64,000 nucleotides of DNA from assembly GCF_008831285.2 (NCBI RefSeq), contig NC_045139.1, forward strand, positions 13,374,354 through 13,438,353, in the 5' to 3' direction. This DNA is from Nymphaea colorata. Lineage: Eukaryota; Streptophyta; Magnoliopsida; Nymphaeales; Nymphaeaceae. The notes beneath the pieces were generated by a model. That model worked only from the letters and a program-made list of their open reading frames with translations, was not told the origin of the DNA and did no database searches. The stretch's first letter is position 1, and each line of letters opens with the position of its first letter. This document shows positions 44,832 to 56,937 of the stretch, piece by piece. The translations under genes and the position numbers were made by a program.

Positions 44832-46989
44832 GGAGTAAACTGAGAGGTGTAAAAATGGTATGCTTAACAAGATTTTGTTTGTGATGAGCAACTGCATATT
44901 CTTCAGGTTTCAGTGTTGTGACAACCCATCTTCCTTGCCATAATCTACAAACTTTCATGTATTAAACTACTTTAGTCGCCTGCCGTCGCTCAGTATACAC
45001 AACATAGAGAGCAATTGCCGTGGAGATTATTCAAAGTAAGTACCGTTGTTGGTCTTACTCCATATTTAGATCAAAACTCTAGCGGTTTTGAGTAGTATGC
45101 TTGTACTAGTTTGACCAATTACATTCATTTTTTGCATTTGTGACAGTTGCGCTTTCCAAGCACCAATTAATTTGTTGGTTAGGTATCTCAGTGGTAAAGT
45201 AGTTTTTGGCAAGTAACCCAAAAAATATGTGCTTCTTGCACGATGAATAAGCATACACCATACACCCATTATCTGTTTAATAAAAGAAAGCATTTATTGC
45301 ATGATTTATCGGCATATTACAAAACTATCCACTCTATTACATGGCCATTTTTCCTAACTTCATGTCCATTTTGTCCTCATATGTCCCTGTATACATTCAT
45401 ATCCTAAATAAGTATGTGCAATAGTGCTTGATCACTTCGCTCCAAAATATTATTTCTCAGTATATCGTGCATTCTTGCACGCTCAATATTTTAATGCCTC
45501 AGTTGACCCACTTCTCTCCTCTAGTTCAGCGTCTGCCTGCAACAATGTCAAAATCTGAAGAAAAACGGATAGGATTTAGTTACCCATATTTGAAACATTT
45601 TTTCGGGCTTGGCCTGGCCCAATTCCAAATAAGGCTTCGACTTTGGGATTGGAGTTGGTAACATATGTCGGTGGTTAGGATCATTATATTATCCACAGGC
45701 CTATGTTTACAATGCTGAACAAGACAGGACCAATATATTAATCGATCTTTATTTTTTTTTTAATTTCTTTTTTGTTAAGAAAAAAAAAAAAAAAAAAAAA
45801 GAGAGCCCGCCGTCGACGGCCTCTAGATTGTTGGATCATCCGGACCATCTTCCTAGATCGGGCCAGACCGAAGGTTAACGTCAAAGTAAGCTCCGTTTTC
45901 CGACGACTTCTCACCGTCCGTCAGATTACCAACATCAACGACTCAAAGATCTTCCACGAGGCGACCAACCTCTTTGACGACGTAGATTCGACGTGGCGGA
46001 TTAGATACACAAACCAGTTGACACGTCAGTTTCAGACTCAGACTCCAGTTAATGATCAGATGACACGATCAACGGCCCGGGTAAGTCCATAAGATTCTTC
46101 TCTCTTTTCTGGTCATTGCCATCGACGAGCGGTGGATAAACAAGAACACTTAACTACCCGAAATATCCAACCAGGAACTCCAGAACGGGTTGTAATTTAA
46201 TACAATAACTCGAAACCAAAGCACGGAACTGGTAAATAAGGTACAGAAGATTGAACTTCCACCAAAGGTCCAGATCTGAACCTGGATATTAGCCAGAGCT
46301 CGGCCCTGAAGTATAAAATTGCATGTATGTAACTGAACCTGGTTCCTAATCCTAATTAGAACTTGATACTCTAACCCCAGCTGGTAATTGGAGACGGACC
46401 TCCCTTTTTTTTTTTTTCACACTTGCCAAACCCAGAAATTATCGGGTCAGCACCCATAACCCGCTTCCTCCGAGGCGGTAGGTTACCCGTCGGTTTGTCA
46501 AAGTTGAAGGGCAATATGAGAATTTTAATCTAACGGTCATTGTTGGCATGTGACCAGAGGATGGAGGTGGGTTATGACTCTCCTGTTTCTTCTTGCTTAT
46601 TGTTGAAGAATGAAAGCAAGAGGGATGGGGGAAGGGGAACTGGGGGAGGAATTCATTTCTTTTAAAAAAGGGCTTATCAGTTCGCAGTGGAAAAGGTGAG
46701 GGGGAAGGTAGAGAAAGAGCGTGACGGTCTCTGACTGATACCAACATTCTGAAATCGGGCAAAGGTATGTCCCTTAAGTTACCCCTTCGACCCTGCTCTT
46801 TTGAGAGAGAGACAGATGCTGAACCACGGGCGTGGATTTCTTTTCGCCTTTTCTGCTTTGTTTTGCTTAAAATTAAAGGATGGGGCGTTTTAAGGGGATC
46901 TTTTCTGTATTTGGCGGAGAATTGAGTGAAAAGATCAACTATCGGGCTACCCACGTAAAGGTTTTGAGGACCGATCTGGGTTTTTGAGA
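44832..46989. other. Intergenic spacer and promoter of the Lys-rich gene
   Basis: No gene was recognised. The spacer contains a 21-A run (45780-45800) followed by a GC-rich segment, and a T run near 46405. The frame at 45772-46092 runs through the poly-A tract and has no known domain. The antisense frame at 46439-47017 is unsupported. Confidence 0.45.
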
Positions 46990-49751
46990 ATGTCGCCTTT
47001 GGAAGGTATGGTTGCAACTCTGATCCATTGAGGTGAATTCCAACAGGAAGGACTTGGGAAGTATTTTGGATCTATGAGTTGAAGTTGGGAATAAAGGGAA
47101 GCGTTGTATGGTTTGATGAATTTAGAAAGAAAAGTAAAGAACGAGGCCGATAGTTTGGAACTAGATGCCCAATTAAAAGCCGCATCCGTTTGTTTTATAG
47201 TGTCTTATACTTGGCATTTGCTGTGAATTTATTTTGCTATCGTTGCTTCCCTTGAAGTTTGAACGCTCTCAAATTGTTTCCGGAACAGCACGTCATTTTC
47301 GTGTTTCATTTTTATGTACAAATATGTAGTTCGTATCTATGCCTATCAGTTCGTTCTTTCTTCTCGGAACTATGAATCTGGTAATAGAGAAGCAAATTAG
47401 TTATTAAGAGAAGAAATCTATGTGAAAACTATGACCATGGGACTAAATGATCTGTTTTGCAGAGACAATTTTTGTATTTTTAGAACAGTTGAAAAAATCT
47501 GGGCGGCTGGTTGTGTTGTGTGGTCACAAAAACCTCAGGAAAAGTTCTCTAACTTTTCTGGAGAGAATTACAGATTATGGTTTATCTATGATAGTCCGAG
47601 AGGTGAAGGAGTTCAAATGTGAATTGTCCATTTCATCGATGGAGATTCTCCAATTTAGTGCGGCACAGTTCATTGGTTGGAACAATCATGAACCTATATA
47701 GCACTATGTATTTCATTTGGCTGTAGTTCTGCTGTAGATCTTAAAAGCATTAACCTAGTCTAGTAACCATTTGTCTGGTCATCCAAAGTCACTGGTTGCC
47801 ATCTCTTCAAGATTGACTTCAAATCTACAGGTTAGTTCTATTCCAGAAAACACACCCTCGCAAACATACACATATACATGTATTCATACCCTCTAAAACA
47901 GCAACACAGGCAATGCCATCCAAACTTGGCTGTTTTGTGGGCATCCATGTTTAAGGATAAAAGGTTAACCACGATAATTGGAATCACAGTTTGGAGATAC
48001 TGTCATATGCATGGTATTTCTTGATATGTTAGTTTAACCACCATTGCAGTGACAGGAGTGATTCATATGATATTGCTGTCTTTCCCATGATTAAATACTG
48101 CATTACTAGTTACCGCAATCATAAAGCAAAAAATTGTGCTTGTCATTGTTTCCCAGTCTACCAAGTCATGGAGATAGTAAAGCCAAAAAAGAAAATCTTG
48201 AAGGAAGGAAGGACAATAAAGCTATGATATTTTTCCTGTAATTCTGTCAGCTTGGTCACAGGTTTCAAGTACTTCCAACCTTGAGGAAAATATTTTTTTT
48301 TTGCACCAGGTGTTTCACAAATGACAAACGAAGCTGGGCCTGGTCTTGAAGGGGAAGAAACAATAGATAAGCAAGAGCTGCACATCAAAGGTAAGACACA
48401 CACAACAGAAGAGAATGTAGATAAGAAAGAGAAGTTAGAGATGGAAGTAGACATTAAGAACAAATCTGTGCGGAAGGATGGGGAGTGCAAAGAAAAGTCA
48501 GAAAAAAAGGAGAAGAAACACAAGAAGAAGGATGAAGAGCACGATGTCAAAGACAAGAAAGCAGGACAGTTGGAAGGAGAGAAAAAAGAGGTAAAAGTTA
48601 AGAGTAAGAGTGGGGAGTGTAAGGAGAAAGTTAAGAAGGAGGAAGAAGGTGAACTGGAAAAAAGAGAGAAAAAACACAAAGATAAGAAAAAAGATGGTGA
48701 ACATGAAGGAGACGAGAAAAAGGAGAAAAAGAAGAAAAAGAAGGTAACGGAGGAACATGATGGAGCGGAAGGCAATGAAAATCAAGAAGAGGCAAAGGCA
48801 AAGGAAGAGGAGAAAGATAGGAAAAAGTACAAGAACGGAGAGTCTGAAGGAGGAGAAAAGGAGGAGAAAAAGAGAAGTAAGAAGAAAACAGTTGAAGGCA
48901 ATGGAGCAGAACACAATAAAATCCTGGATGAGCATAAGGTGAAGAAACAGGAGAAAGCAAAGAAGGATAAAGAGTCAAAGTACAAGGAAGTCATGCATGC
49001 AGGAAGCACAAGGGAAGTGCAGGAGAATGACACAGGTGAAGAAAAGGAAGCGAAGGTGGAAGAAGAAAATGAGAAAAAGGCAGACGGAGGTACTGAACTG
49101 AAGGAAAACAGAGATGAGAAAGACGAACCGAGAAAGGAAAAACTTAAGAGGAAGAAGGTAAAACATGGAAGCTCAAAGGAAAGCCACCAGGAAGGGAAGG
49201 AACATATGAAGAAAGAAAAAGAGGAAGAAGTGCAAGAAAGTCAGGGGAAGGAAACTGAGAAGGAAGTACTGGAGGACAAGCAGAAGAAAAAGGAGAAAGA
49301 TAAGAAAATGAAGAACAAGGGATCAAAAGAGAAAGACAAGAAAAAAAAGGCTGGTGACGCTGCTGAGGATGGTGGGAAAGACAAGGGAGAAGAAAAGACA
49401 CATGGAAGTGGCCAAAGTGTGGAAAAGCAAGGGGTACATGCAACTGAAGACGAGAAAAATGAAAAAGAAAGGAAACTTGAGAAGAGGAAGTCTGTCAGAA
49501 AAGAGAAGACAAATGATGTTGGTAACTTGAGAAAGAAACTAGAAAGAATTGACATCAAGATCGAATCTTTGCTATCAAAGAAAACTGAGATATTGAAGAT
49601 GATTAAGGAGCTGGAGGATAAGAATGTGACTGAAAATTCAAAAAATGAAAGCAAACCCCATATAATAGAATCCAAGGATGAGAATCTCAGTGAACCAAAA
49701 GCAGTTGATGAGCCCGTCAAGGTGGAGATAGTGGAAAAAGCAACTGCATAG
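46990..49751 (+). CDS. Uncharacterised Lys/Glu-rich protein with a short globular N-terminus
   Basis: The proposed model has three exons, 46990-47005 (MSPLE), 47463-47675 and 48310-49751, totalling exactly 557 codons including the stop. I do not recognise the protein. Residues 1-78 are of normal composition (TIFVFLEQLKKSGRLVVLCG, NLRKSSLTFLERITDYGLS, MEILQFSAAQFIG) and look like a small folded domain. Residues from about 80 to 510 are strongly charged, made of runs of K and E with very few hydrophobic residues. A short Leu-bearing coiled coil near the end reads LRKKLERIDIKIESLLSKK. Such proteins are often nuclear or nucleolar. The long last exon is secure as an open frame; the two upstream exons rest on splice consensus and frame closure only. 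If they are wrong, the protein starts at ATG 48321 (476 aa). Confidence 0.65.
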
Positions 49752-51595
49752 CAATGGAAAATTCTGCGCTGTTTTGATGAGAAGAGTGTTTTTTTCTGAG
49801 TTGTATACATATATTGATGCAAAAGGTTGCCACTTTTGCTAAACGGCACCACTTTGGACATGCTTTCAGGTGTTGTACATGCATCTTAATAAATCTTTTT
49901 GTTTTCGCTTCATGATTTGTCAGGATCTCTGGTACTTTTGTTCTAGTATGTATTCTCCTTTCTGGTCTGAGGTCTGGGAGTCTCAAGGAAAAATATGACG
50001 GTGATGTTAATGAGTTGGGAACCTGAACTAGAGAATAGTTCTTGCTAAATTGGGACCTACTTGCTAAAATAGCTGGTTGGATATGCATACGACGTGTCAG
50101 AAAAAAAATGTGTGATCTGCCAACATGACAATTATTCGGTATCATGCCCCATTGATCTGTCCGACTGATACAGATTCTTAACTACCAATTTATCTCCATC
50201 GGAGAGATGAAACTTCGATTGAAAAATTAGACAACTCTCTTGTGACTCGAGTTGTGCCTGTGGAGCAAAAAATTGAGGAAAGCATCGTGTATGCATTAAT
50301 ATTCATACAGGTCAGCGATGTTATGCATGCCTTCGACATTCAAGAAAACACGGGGATTTAGATACGTCACTAGGTATCGCCAAAAGAGCGCCGTATGTCA
50401 TCCCTCACCCCAGAAACTATAAGTTGTCCCAAAAATTCAACAAAAATAATTATCATATTCATTGTTCATTTTTTACGGTTTACATTAACTTCTGTATTTT
50501 TAGCTTATGACATACTGGCTTTTTGGAAGGGTTCTTTGACAGAGTATTTTCAAAATATCACAGCGGTTATCCAAGCCTGCTAGAACCTGTTCAGTTGCAG
50601 TGGTGTTGTCAATAAATTAATTACATGGCATACACAGCGCTGTGCATGTGGCCGATCAAGTTTTATTCTCTGATCATTTATTTTTCTCTCAGTTATATAT
50701 GGATGGATAGCTAAATATAATGGCATGTAAGGGGTGTAAGGTTTCCTAGCGTGCTCTTGTTGGGTCTGCCCAGCTTTAGCTCGTCTTAGATATTGATAGT
50801 TACCACCATGATCCTGGAAAACAGGGAGTGCCTGAATGGCGGAGAAAAGGACCTTAGACACACTGTTCGTCTCGCATGTACATACCCCATTGCAAACATG
50901 GTAGAGTGGTGTCTTGTTATACTCCACCAAAACCTTTGCTGGCAATTGGCAAAAGGTGGCTGGCATCAAACGACCATCTTGTCTGCCTCTCATAGTCGCT
51001 CTTAAGGTGATCCCGTCTACAGTGAAATTCCAGGCGGTCAGACAGGTCCTTAAGTCGATTTCAATTTTCAACCAGTTAACGAAGTCCCTGAGAGGGCCTT
51101 TTGAAGCATTGCGTCTCCTAAAAACTAGGTTGAGCGTGGTTCCGAAGCTTTCGGTCTCTCAAAGATAAAGTAGACAATATGATACGAGGCAGCTTTACAA
51201 ATACAACTGTCCTCAAATGCAAATTTAGATAATCAAACTGCGAATCGCCATCTTGGCTTTTGTACATTTGAAGAATTTTTGGCAGGGAAACAGAAGAGTA
51301 CCTAAACAAAGACATGCAGTAACAATGTGATGGCAACGAATGGCACCACAGTATACATTTTGTTGTCACCAGATGAAGACGACCTAAAATAAGATGAGGA
51401 ACTTCAATTTAATTAAAATCTTAAATAAACATGAATAAATGCCTTGTCATCTCATCAACTAAACAAAAATAAAAATAAAAACCTCTATATGTTCTTATAG
51501 TTGGAAGTGCTTCTTTTTCAGCGGGATGCTGTAAAGATACTTCGACTTAGACCAGGCTTCAAAGATAAATGCTTGAAACCAAGCAAAAGCCTCCT
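49752..51595. other. Convergent spacer between the Lys-rich gene and the GH3 gene
   Basis: Contains 3' flanks of both genes. A 163-codon open frame on the minus strand (50580-51071) is the longest item; its composition is protein-like but I recognise no domain and see no splice context. No repeat was identified. Confidence 0.45.
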
Positions 51596-54473
51596 CTACC
51601 TCGCTGGGGACGTCGTCAGGCCAAAACCAATCGGAAACAGTGGATCGTAGTGCTTGTCACCAACATTCATTGGCAGCTGATCAACACTCCTGAACCAAGT
51701 CCGTGGCAGCTTGCCAGTAAAGCCATAGTCACCAAAAAGCACATCTGCAATGCCTTGGCCTTCTGTTCCTGGCAACCATGCGGCGACTAATGCATCAATT
51801 TTTGATACGTATGGCTCCATGACTACAGGCCTGCCTGAGATGATGACCACTGCGCACTTAACAGACCCACACACATTCTGGATAACAGAAGGACCAGGCT
51901 CCAGGATGGTCAGGTTCTTGCTATCACCAGCTGTTTCTGCATAAGGAGGCTCGCCAACAACCACAACAGCATAAGCGAAGCCACCTTTCTTGACAAAATC
52001 AGCATCAGGATTGTTTTCGAATACGACTTCAGTCTCGGGGTTCACTGTTGACTTCACGGCGCTGAGAACAGTTGTTCCTTCAAAAAAGAAAAGAAAAACC
52101 TGGTTAGAATATATAAAACAGAAGTTAAGCTATACAGGCATCTAATGTATATAACTAGCTGGACAAAATCAATTGAAAGAAGAAAAACAAACGTCTCCAT
52201 GTATGACTATCAAATAGAGGTGTATACCTTTAGTGACATTATTTCCAGAAACACCTTGCCATTCAATTGTCCATCCTCCACATTGGTAGCCCAAGTTGTC
52301 AGCATGGGTTCCAGCAACAAGGATCTTAGGAGCCGCCTTGTCCAGGGGCAGCAAGGGTTTCTCATCTTGTTTCCCATTCTTAAGTAGGACAAGTGATTTC
52401 CTCACTGCTTCCCTAGCAAGTTCTCTATGAGCCTGATAACAGGAAAAGGTTCATTAGTTTCTGTCATATCCCCACAAAAATCTAAGCTTGAAGTTGTAAA
52501 TACAAGAGACGAACCTGGCTGCCAAGCTCATTAACCAGACTGTAATCAGCAAACGGATTTTCAAACAGGCCCATGGTGAACTTGACTCGCAAAATCCTGC
52601 GAACTGCATCATCTATTCTGCTCATTGGGATGACCCCAGATTTAACCAGGTAGGTTAAGTCATCAATGAATTCTGTGTAGTTAAGTGGAACCATAACCTG
52701 CAGACATATAATTTAGACAAATGATCTCATTAATGCCATAACGAGCTAATCTAGGGGCCACCAGTCGTGAGCGGCATAGGCGTGTATCTCTTACCATGTC
52801 AATACCAGCCAGGATTCCAGCTTGTACCGAGTATGTATAGTTTGCATCTATTGGGTAGGTGATCTTGTCAATGCCCTGCCAATCTGAAATAACAAAGCCC
52901 TGCAGAATAATTTGTAAATGACCATTGAGTTCTATAGTCTAGATTCTGGGACATGTTTTTGGTTGGAGTGTTTAACATACCCTAAACTTAAGATGATTCT
53001 TGAGGTAACCGGTAACCAAGTCACGACTTGCATGCATTTTCTTCCCGTTCCAACTTGAGTAAGAAACCATGACGGTTGCCACGCCTTTTTTAACAGCTTG
53101 ATAGTAAGGAGCCATGTGGATTTTAAGCAAGCCATGACGGCTGATAATGGTATTGTTCTCATTAATTCCATTGTGGGTACCGCCATCACCAACATAATGC
53201 TTAGCACAGGCAGCTACATGGTGACTGTAAGGAAGCACCAGAAAAGTAATGCTTAGAGAAAAGTAACGCTTAGAGAAAACAGCTACGGACCAAGAGCTTC
53301 TATCGGATCATTTTGATCACTTACTTTCCGTCAACAAAAGGGACACCCTTCCTTGAGGAAGGAGGCAACTCTCCCTGCAAACCAGGAATGATTTCCGTCA
53401 TAGCTCTAACAGTGTTAGGGTCCTCACTGTAGCTCTCGTAGCAGCGGCCCCATCTCGGATCCCTGCACACCTGTTTGCACAACAAGATAGAAGGCTTGTT
53501 TATAGGGCAGCACAAAGACCGAACCCAGCAGAACAATTCTTAACTAATAGTAGTTCTAAAAGCATCAACGACAGATTCTTACTGCAAGACAGGGCGCAAA
53601 AACATAAGGAATGCCTGTGGCCCTGACTTCTAGAGCAGTTGCTTCACCAATCCGCTTGACAAGCTCGGGATCCCTGTGAAAGAAACAATCATAAAAAATA
53701 AATATGAAGCAAAATTTTCTGGACTCGAGCCCTAAAGAAAATTTCCCAAGACCAAATTGATTGGTTTTATTGTTGTTCATTAAACAGTTCAATTGATGCC
53801 AATATTCGCCTGTTTCTTGAATCAATGGATACAGGAATTTAGTCAATATTCCGAAGAAAAGAAAAAGAATAAGATGTGAAATATCAATGAAGAAAAAGCA
53901 CATGGATTACAATAAATTTGAATTGATGGCAACTTGCCTAGTAGCTCCAAGGCCAACATTGTGAGGGAAAAGTGTAGCATCATAGACGTTATTATGTCCA
54001 TGAACAGCATCGATGCCGTAGATCATTGGGATTTGAAGACGAGTTGACATAGCGCCTTTCTGGAAGCTATTAACCATGTCAATCCAATCCTTTGGCGTAG
54101 CTTGAGGAAGAGGCATGCTTCCACCTCCACTCAGCAAACTACCTGTCGTTGAGTTCAGCAATACAGATAGGTTCTTAACATTGCCCACAGGAAGCGTAGA
54201 CATTACAAATGATCTGAAAATGCACTAGTTGCAAACAAAACAGAAAAATTCCGCTGTACCTATGAAATACTTCTTAACAATTTCTGGAGTCGCAACAACA
54301 CGGTCGATTTGTGTCATCTGTCCAATCTTCTCTTCCAGAGTCATCCGCCTCATCAGGTCTTTGATCCTATAGTTCAATGGCGCCGTTGGGTCCTTGTATC
54401 GGTCACTACCCGCTAAGCCTGTCGATCCGAACGACGCCAAAATGACGAGAACAAGCACCGGCAAGAACGCCAT
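51596..54473 (-). CDS. Secreted GH3 beta-glucan exohydrolase / beta-glucosidase
   Basis: Nine minus-strand exons (54473-54260, 54142-53938, 53673-53583, 53470-53325, 53224-52981, 52899-52795, 52697-52515, 52432-52228, 52077-51596) give 624 aa, the length of barley ExoI-type enzymes. A signal peptide covers about residues 1-22. The GH3 barrel contains [33 protein letters not shown] and [13 protein letters not shown]. The nucleophile is Asp306 in GFVISDW. The C-terminal domain carries [20 protein letters not shown] and [12 protein letters not shown], whose Glu (probably E512) is the acid/base by analogy with barley ExoI. The enzyme should release glucose from cell-wall (1,3)/(1,4)-beta-glucans in the apoplast. 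Intron 2 has a GC donor, AG|GCAAGT. All residues expected for activity are present. Confidence 0.95.
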
Positions 54474-56937
54474 CCTCTGGCAGAGCAGGTCAGTCCACTA
54501 GGTCTGGGATGAGATTGAAATTAGATAACTGAGAGTCAGTTCTGCATTTGGAATGAACGAACAATGCTTCGCGGCAAGCTTGCAATTATGCGCTCTTTTT
54601 GTTGATGCGTCAACTAATAATAACAGACATGCGTATTCAGAGAGACGAAATCAAAAACCTATGTGAGAGCTCGTGTGTTTTGTGAAAATGCAAGACTCAG
54701 CTTCAGACCCATCAGGAACAGCACACCAAATGAAGAAAATCAGAGCAGCTAGAAAAAGAAAAGAAGATTGAAACATGACAACCCAAATTACATTAAACCG
54801 CATTCCTTTTGGATCCCGTCAACCAATAAACCATCTTTAAATCCAGAAATGGCTGCAATGCAGGTGAAGAATCAACAGTACTAACAGTGTTCGCTGCTTT
54901 TTGCCGTAAAACCAAACATTAGACCGTGTTTCAATGACAACCGGTCGATCTTCTTCGCGTTAAGGAAAAAAAACAGAGAACTAATAAAATCATCAGCTGT
55001 TTCGTTCTTCAGGAACGCTAAGCTGATTTTTAACGAACAAGCAAAAGTCAAGATAGCAAAACAGGCTTACATTTACTTCTTCCTCCTCCTGTAGTCTGAG
55101 GTCACCAATGCACGACGAGCGCAAGCAGAATCAAGAGCATTTATAAAGGAGGTGGTAGGCTCCCGGTGGGAAAAGGAAACCGTAGAAAGATAACACGGAA
55201 AAGACCAATCCAGTTTAAAAAGGATAACAACGGAAAGAGAAAGTCCCTTCCTCGTGAAACTAATCTTATTTCCTATTCATAGTTTAGTGTTTATCGTTTA
55301 AAAGAAAAAGGGGAAAGACCTTTTTACCGCGTTGTCTTCTTCGATTTCAAAGGCCATTTACATTTACGGTTTCTTTGGATCCGCAGTTTTCTTTTAATAT
55401 TTGTGCATTTAGCTGTACTTTTTTGTAACATAACAAGGAAATCCGATTTGGCCGCAAGGATAGATTTTATTAGTTGCTGAAGATAAGCAACAGACAAGTA
55501 AATTTAAGAGTGAATCCATTGAGAAAGTTTGTCATTTGGTGAACCATCTTATGAATAAAATCTCAAATGTAGCACTGACTAGTTTCTGGTTTTCCTGATA
55601 TGAGCCTAAGTTTTACTGACAACTGTCGGATGAGGGCTAGCTTTACCATTGCCTTCAACTCCCTAGTTCAAGAAAAATGACGAAGTTTATCGTTTTCTGA
55701 AAAAATAAATGATGCTTTTACAAAATACTTCAAGTCATTTCGTTTTCCAAGGTATCATGATTTAACTGAAAATACTTTTCCAGCAGCTGCTAAACAAAGT
55801 GAGGCCCGTATCGGGCAAATCAGACAAATGTAGCCCATATTAAAAATATGGCTGAATGGTAGGCCCTCCAATGAAGAATAATTGATGTCAAACACGTTTG
55901 CTATTGTGGGACGTGAATCCAACTAAAGAAGCTACCCTCTTGCGTTGCGTCGGTTAAGCTGATTCTGAGTACACTAAGATTTGTTTGGAAGTTTATGGGG
56001 CATTTAGATCAAAATTTATACTTTGACAACCCAAAATTGGTGAAAACCATTACAAATTTATTTTTAAAAATAAATGTATAATGTATAAATAATTATAAAT
56101 AAAAGAATTATAAATATATTAAAAACTTGAACCGTTTCAAATTGAACAGATCTTCAACCAATTTTACTTAGAATCAACATATTCAACCCAAATGTCCTCA
56201 TTTTTCATGTCATTTGTCACGGTATTACTGGATCCTATGTGTTCTGGTTTAGCCGGATTCAATTGAAAGCTAGATGACAAAAAAAAAAAAAAGTGAATCC
56301 AACCAGCTCAAATCCTGTTATGTGAATTCTAATAACTCAAAATGAATTCGGGGATGAAAACGGCCATATAAGGATCCAGATCCAAGTATTGATCAGCTTT
56401 GAGTATCAAATCCGATTCGAAAGGTTGTCCCGAATGATTAGAAAGCCTGACTAAATCAAAGCACCACATAAAACTCGAGTTTATTCAGCAAAACATGTCA
56501 CATGTCACATGTGGGTGGGTCCAATACTGCGTACAGTAACAAACCCATACAAGATACGAAGTGGGGATTCCTCCCATCTTTTGTGAATCAGTTAGTTAGA
56601 TACTTGTTCATCATTAAAAGGACCCGTTCCATCCTCAACAATTTTACTGTTTTCATTCTGCCTACCTATACGAGCCTTCCGATTTATGGATGGAATATGA
56701 TGAACAGAGATATCAGGAAGACGATCAACCCATGAATTAATGCACAACAGACCCACAGAGAGTCACTCTCAATAAATTCGTGGACACCTTTGTAGATCTT
56801 CATGAGGGTCACATGCTGATCCAAGAAGCGCAATTAGACCCTGTTTAGTCCCATCAGGAACGTATTGCAGAAGTAGGACATTGAATTGCGATTATATGGC
56901 TGAATATCCAAGGAAGCATCTATAATGCCCTTGGGCC
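54474..56937. other. GH3 promoter and 5' leader, then spacer to aldehyde oxidase
   Basis: On the minus strand the leader probably starts near 55110, has a donor AAATGTAAGC near 55075, and rejoins at a CAG acceptor just before the ATG at 54473. This would be a 5' UTR intron of about 0.6 kb. From 55200 to 56900 the sequence is AT-rich spacer without a recognised gene; the right end is 3' flank of the aldehyde oxidase gene. Confidence 0.45.
55138..55145 (-). promoter_or_regulatory. Candidate TATA box of the GH3 gene
   Basis: TATAAATG on the minus strand lies about 30 bases before the inferred start of a CT-poor, GA-rich leader exon. Because the leader is probably spliced, the box is 665 bases from the ATG in genomic distance. 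Confidence 0.45.

Noticed and set aside
46439-47017. 192-codon minus-strand open frame
   Set aside because: It is antisense to the leader of the Lys-rich gene, Pro/Ser-rich by composition, and has no splice or homology support.
48158-49861. Several long Ser/Leu/Phe-rich minus-strand frames
   Set aside because: They are shadows of the purine-rich Lys/Glu coding exon; its pyrimidine-rich complement lacks stop codons by composition.
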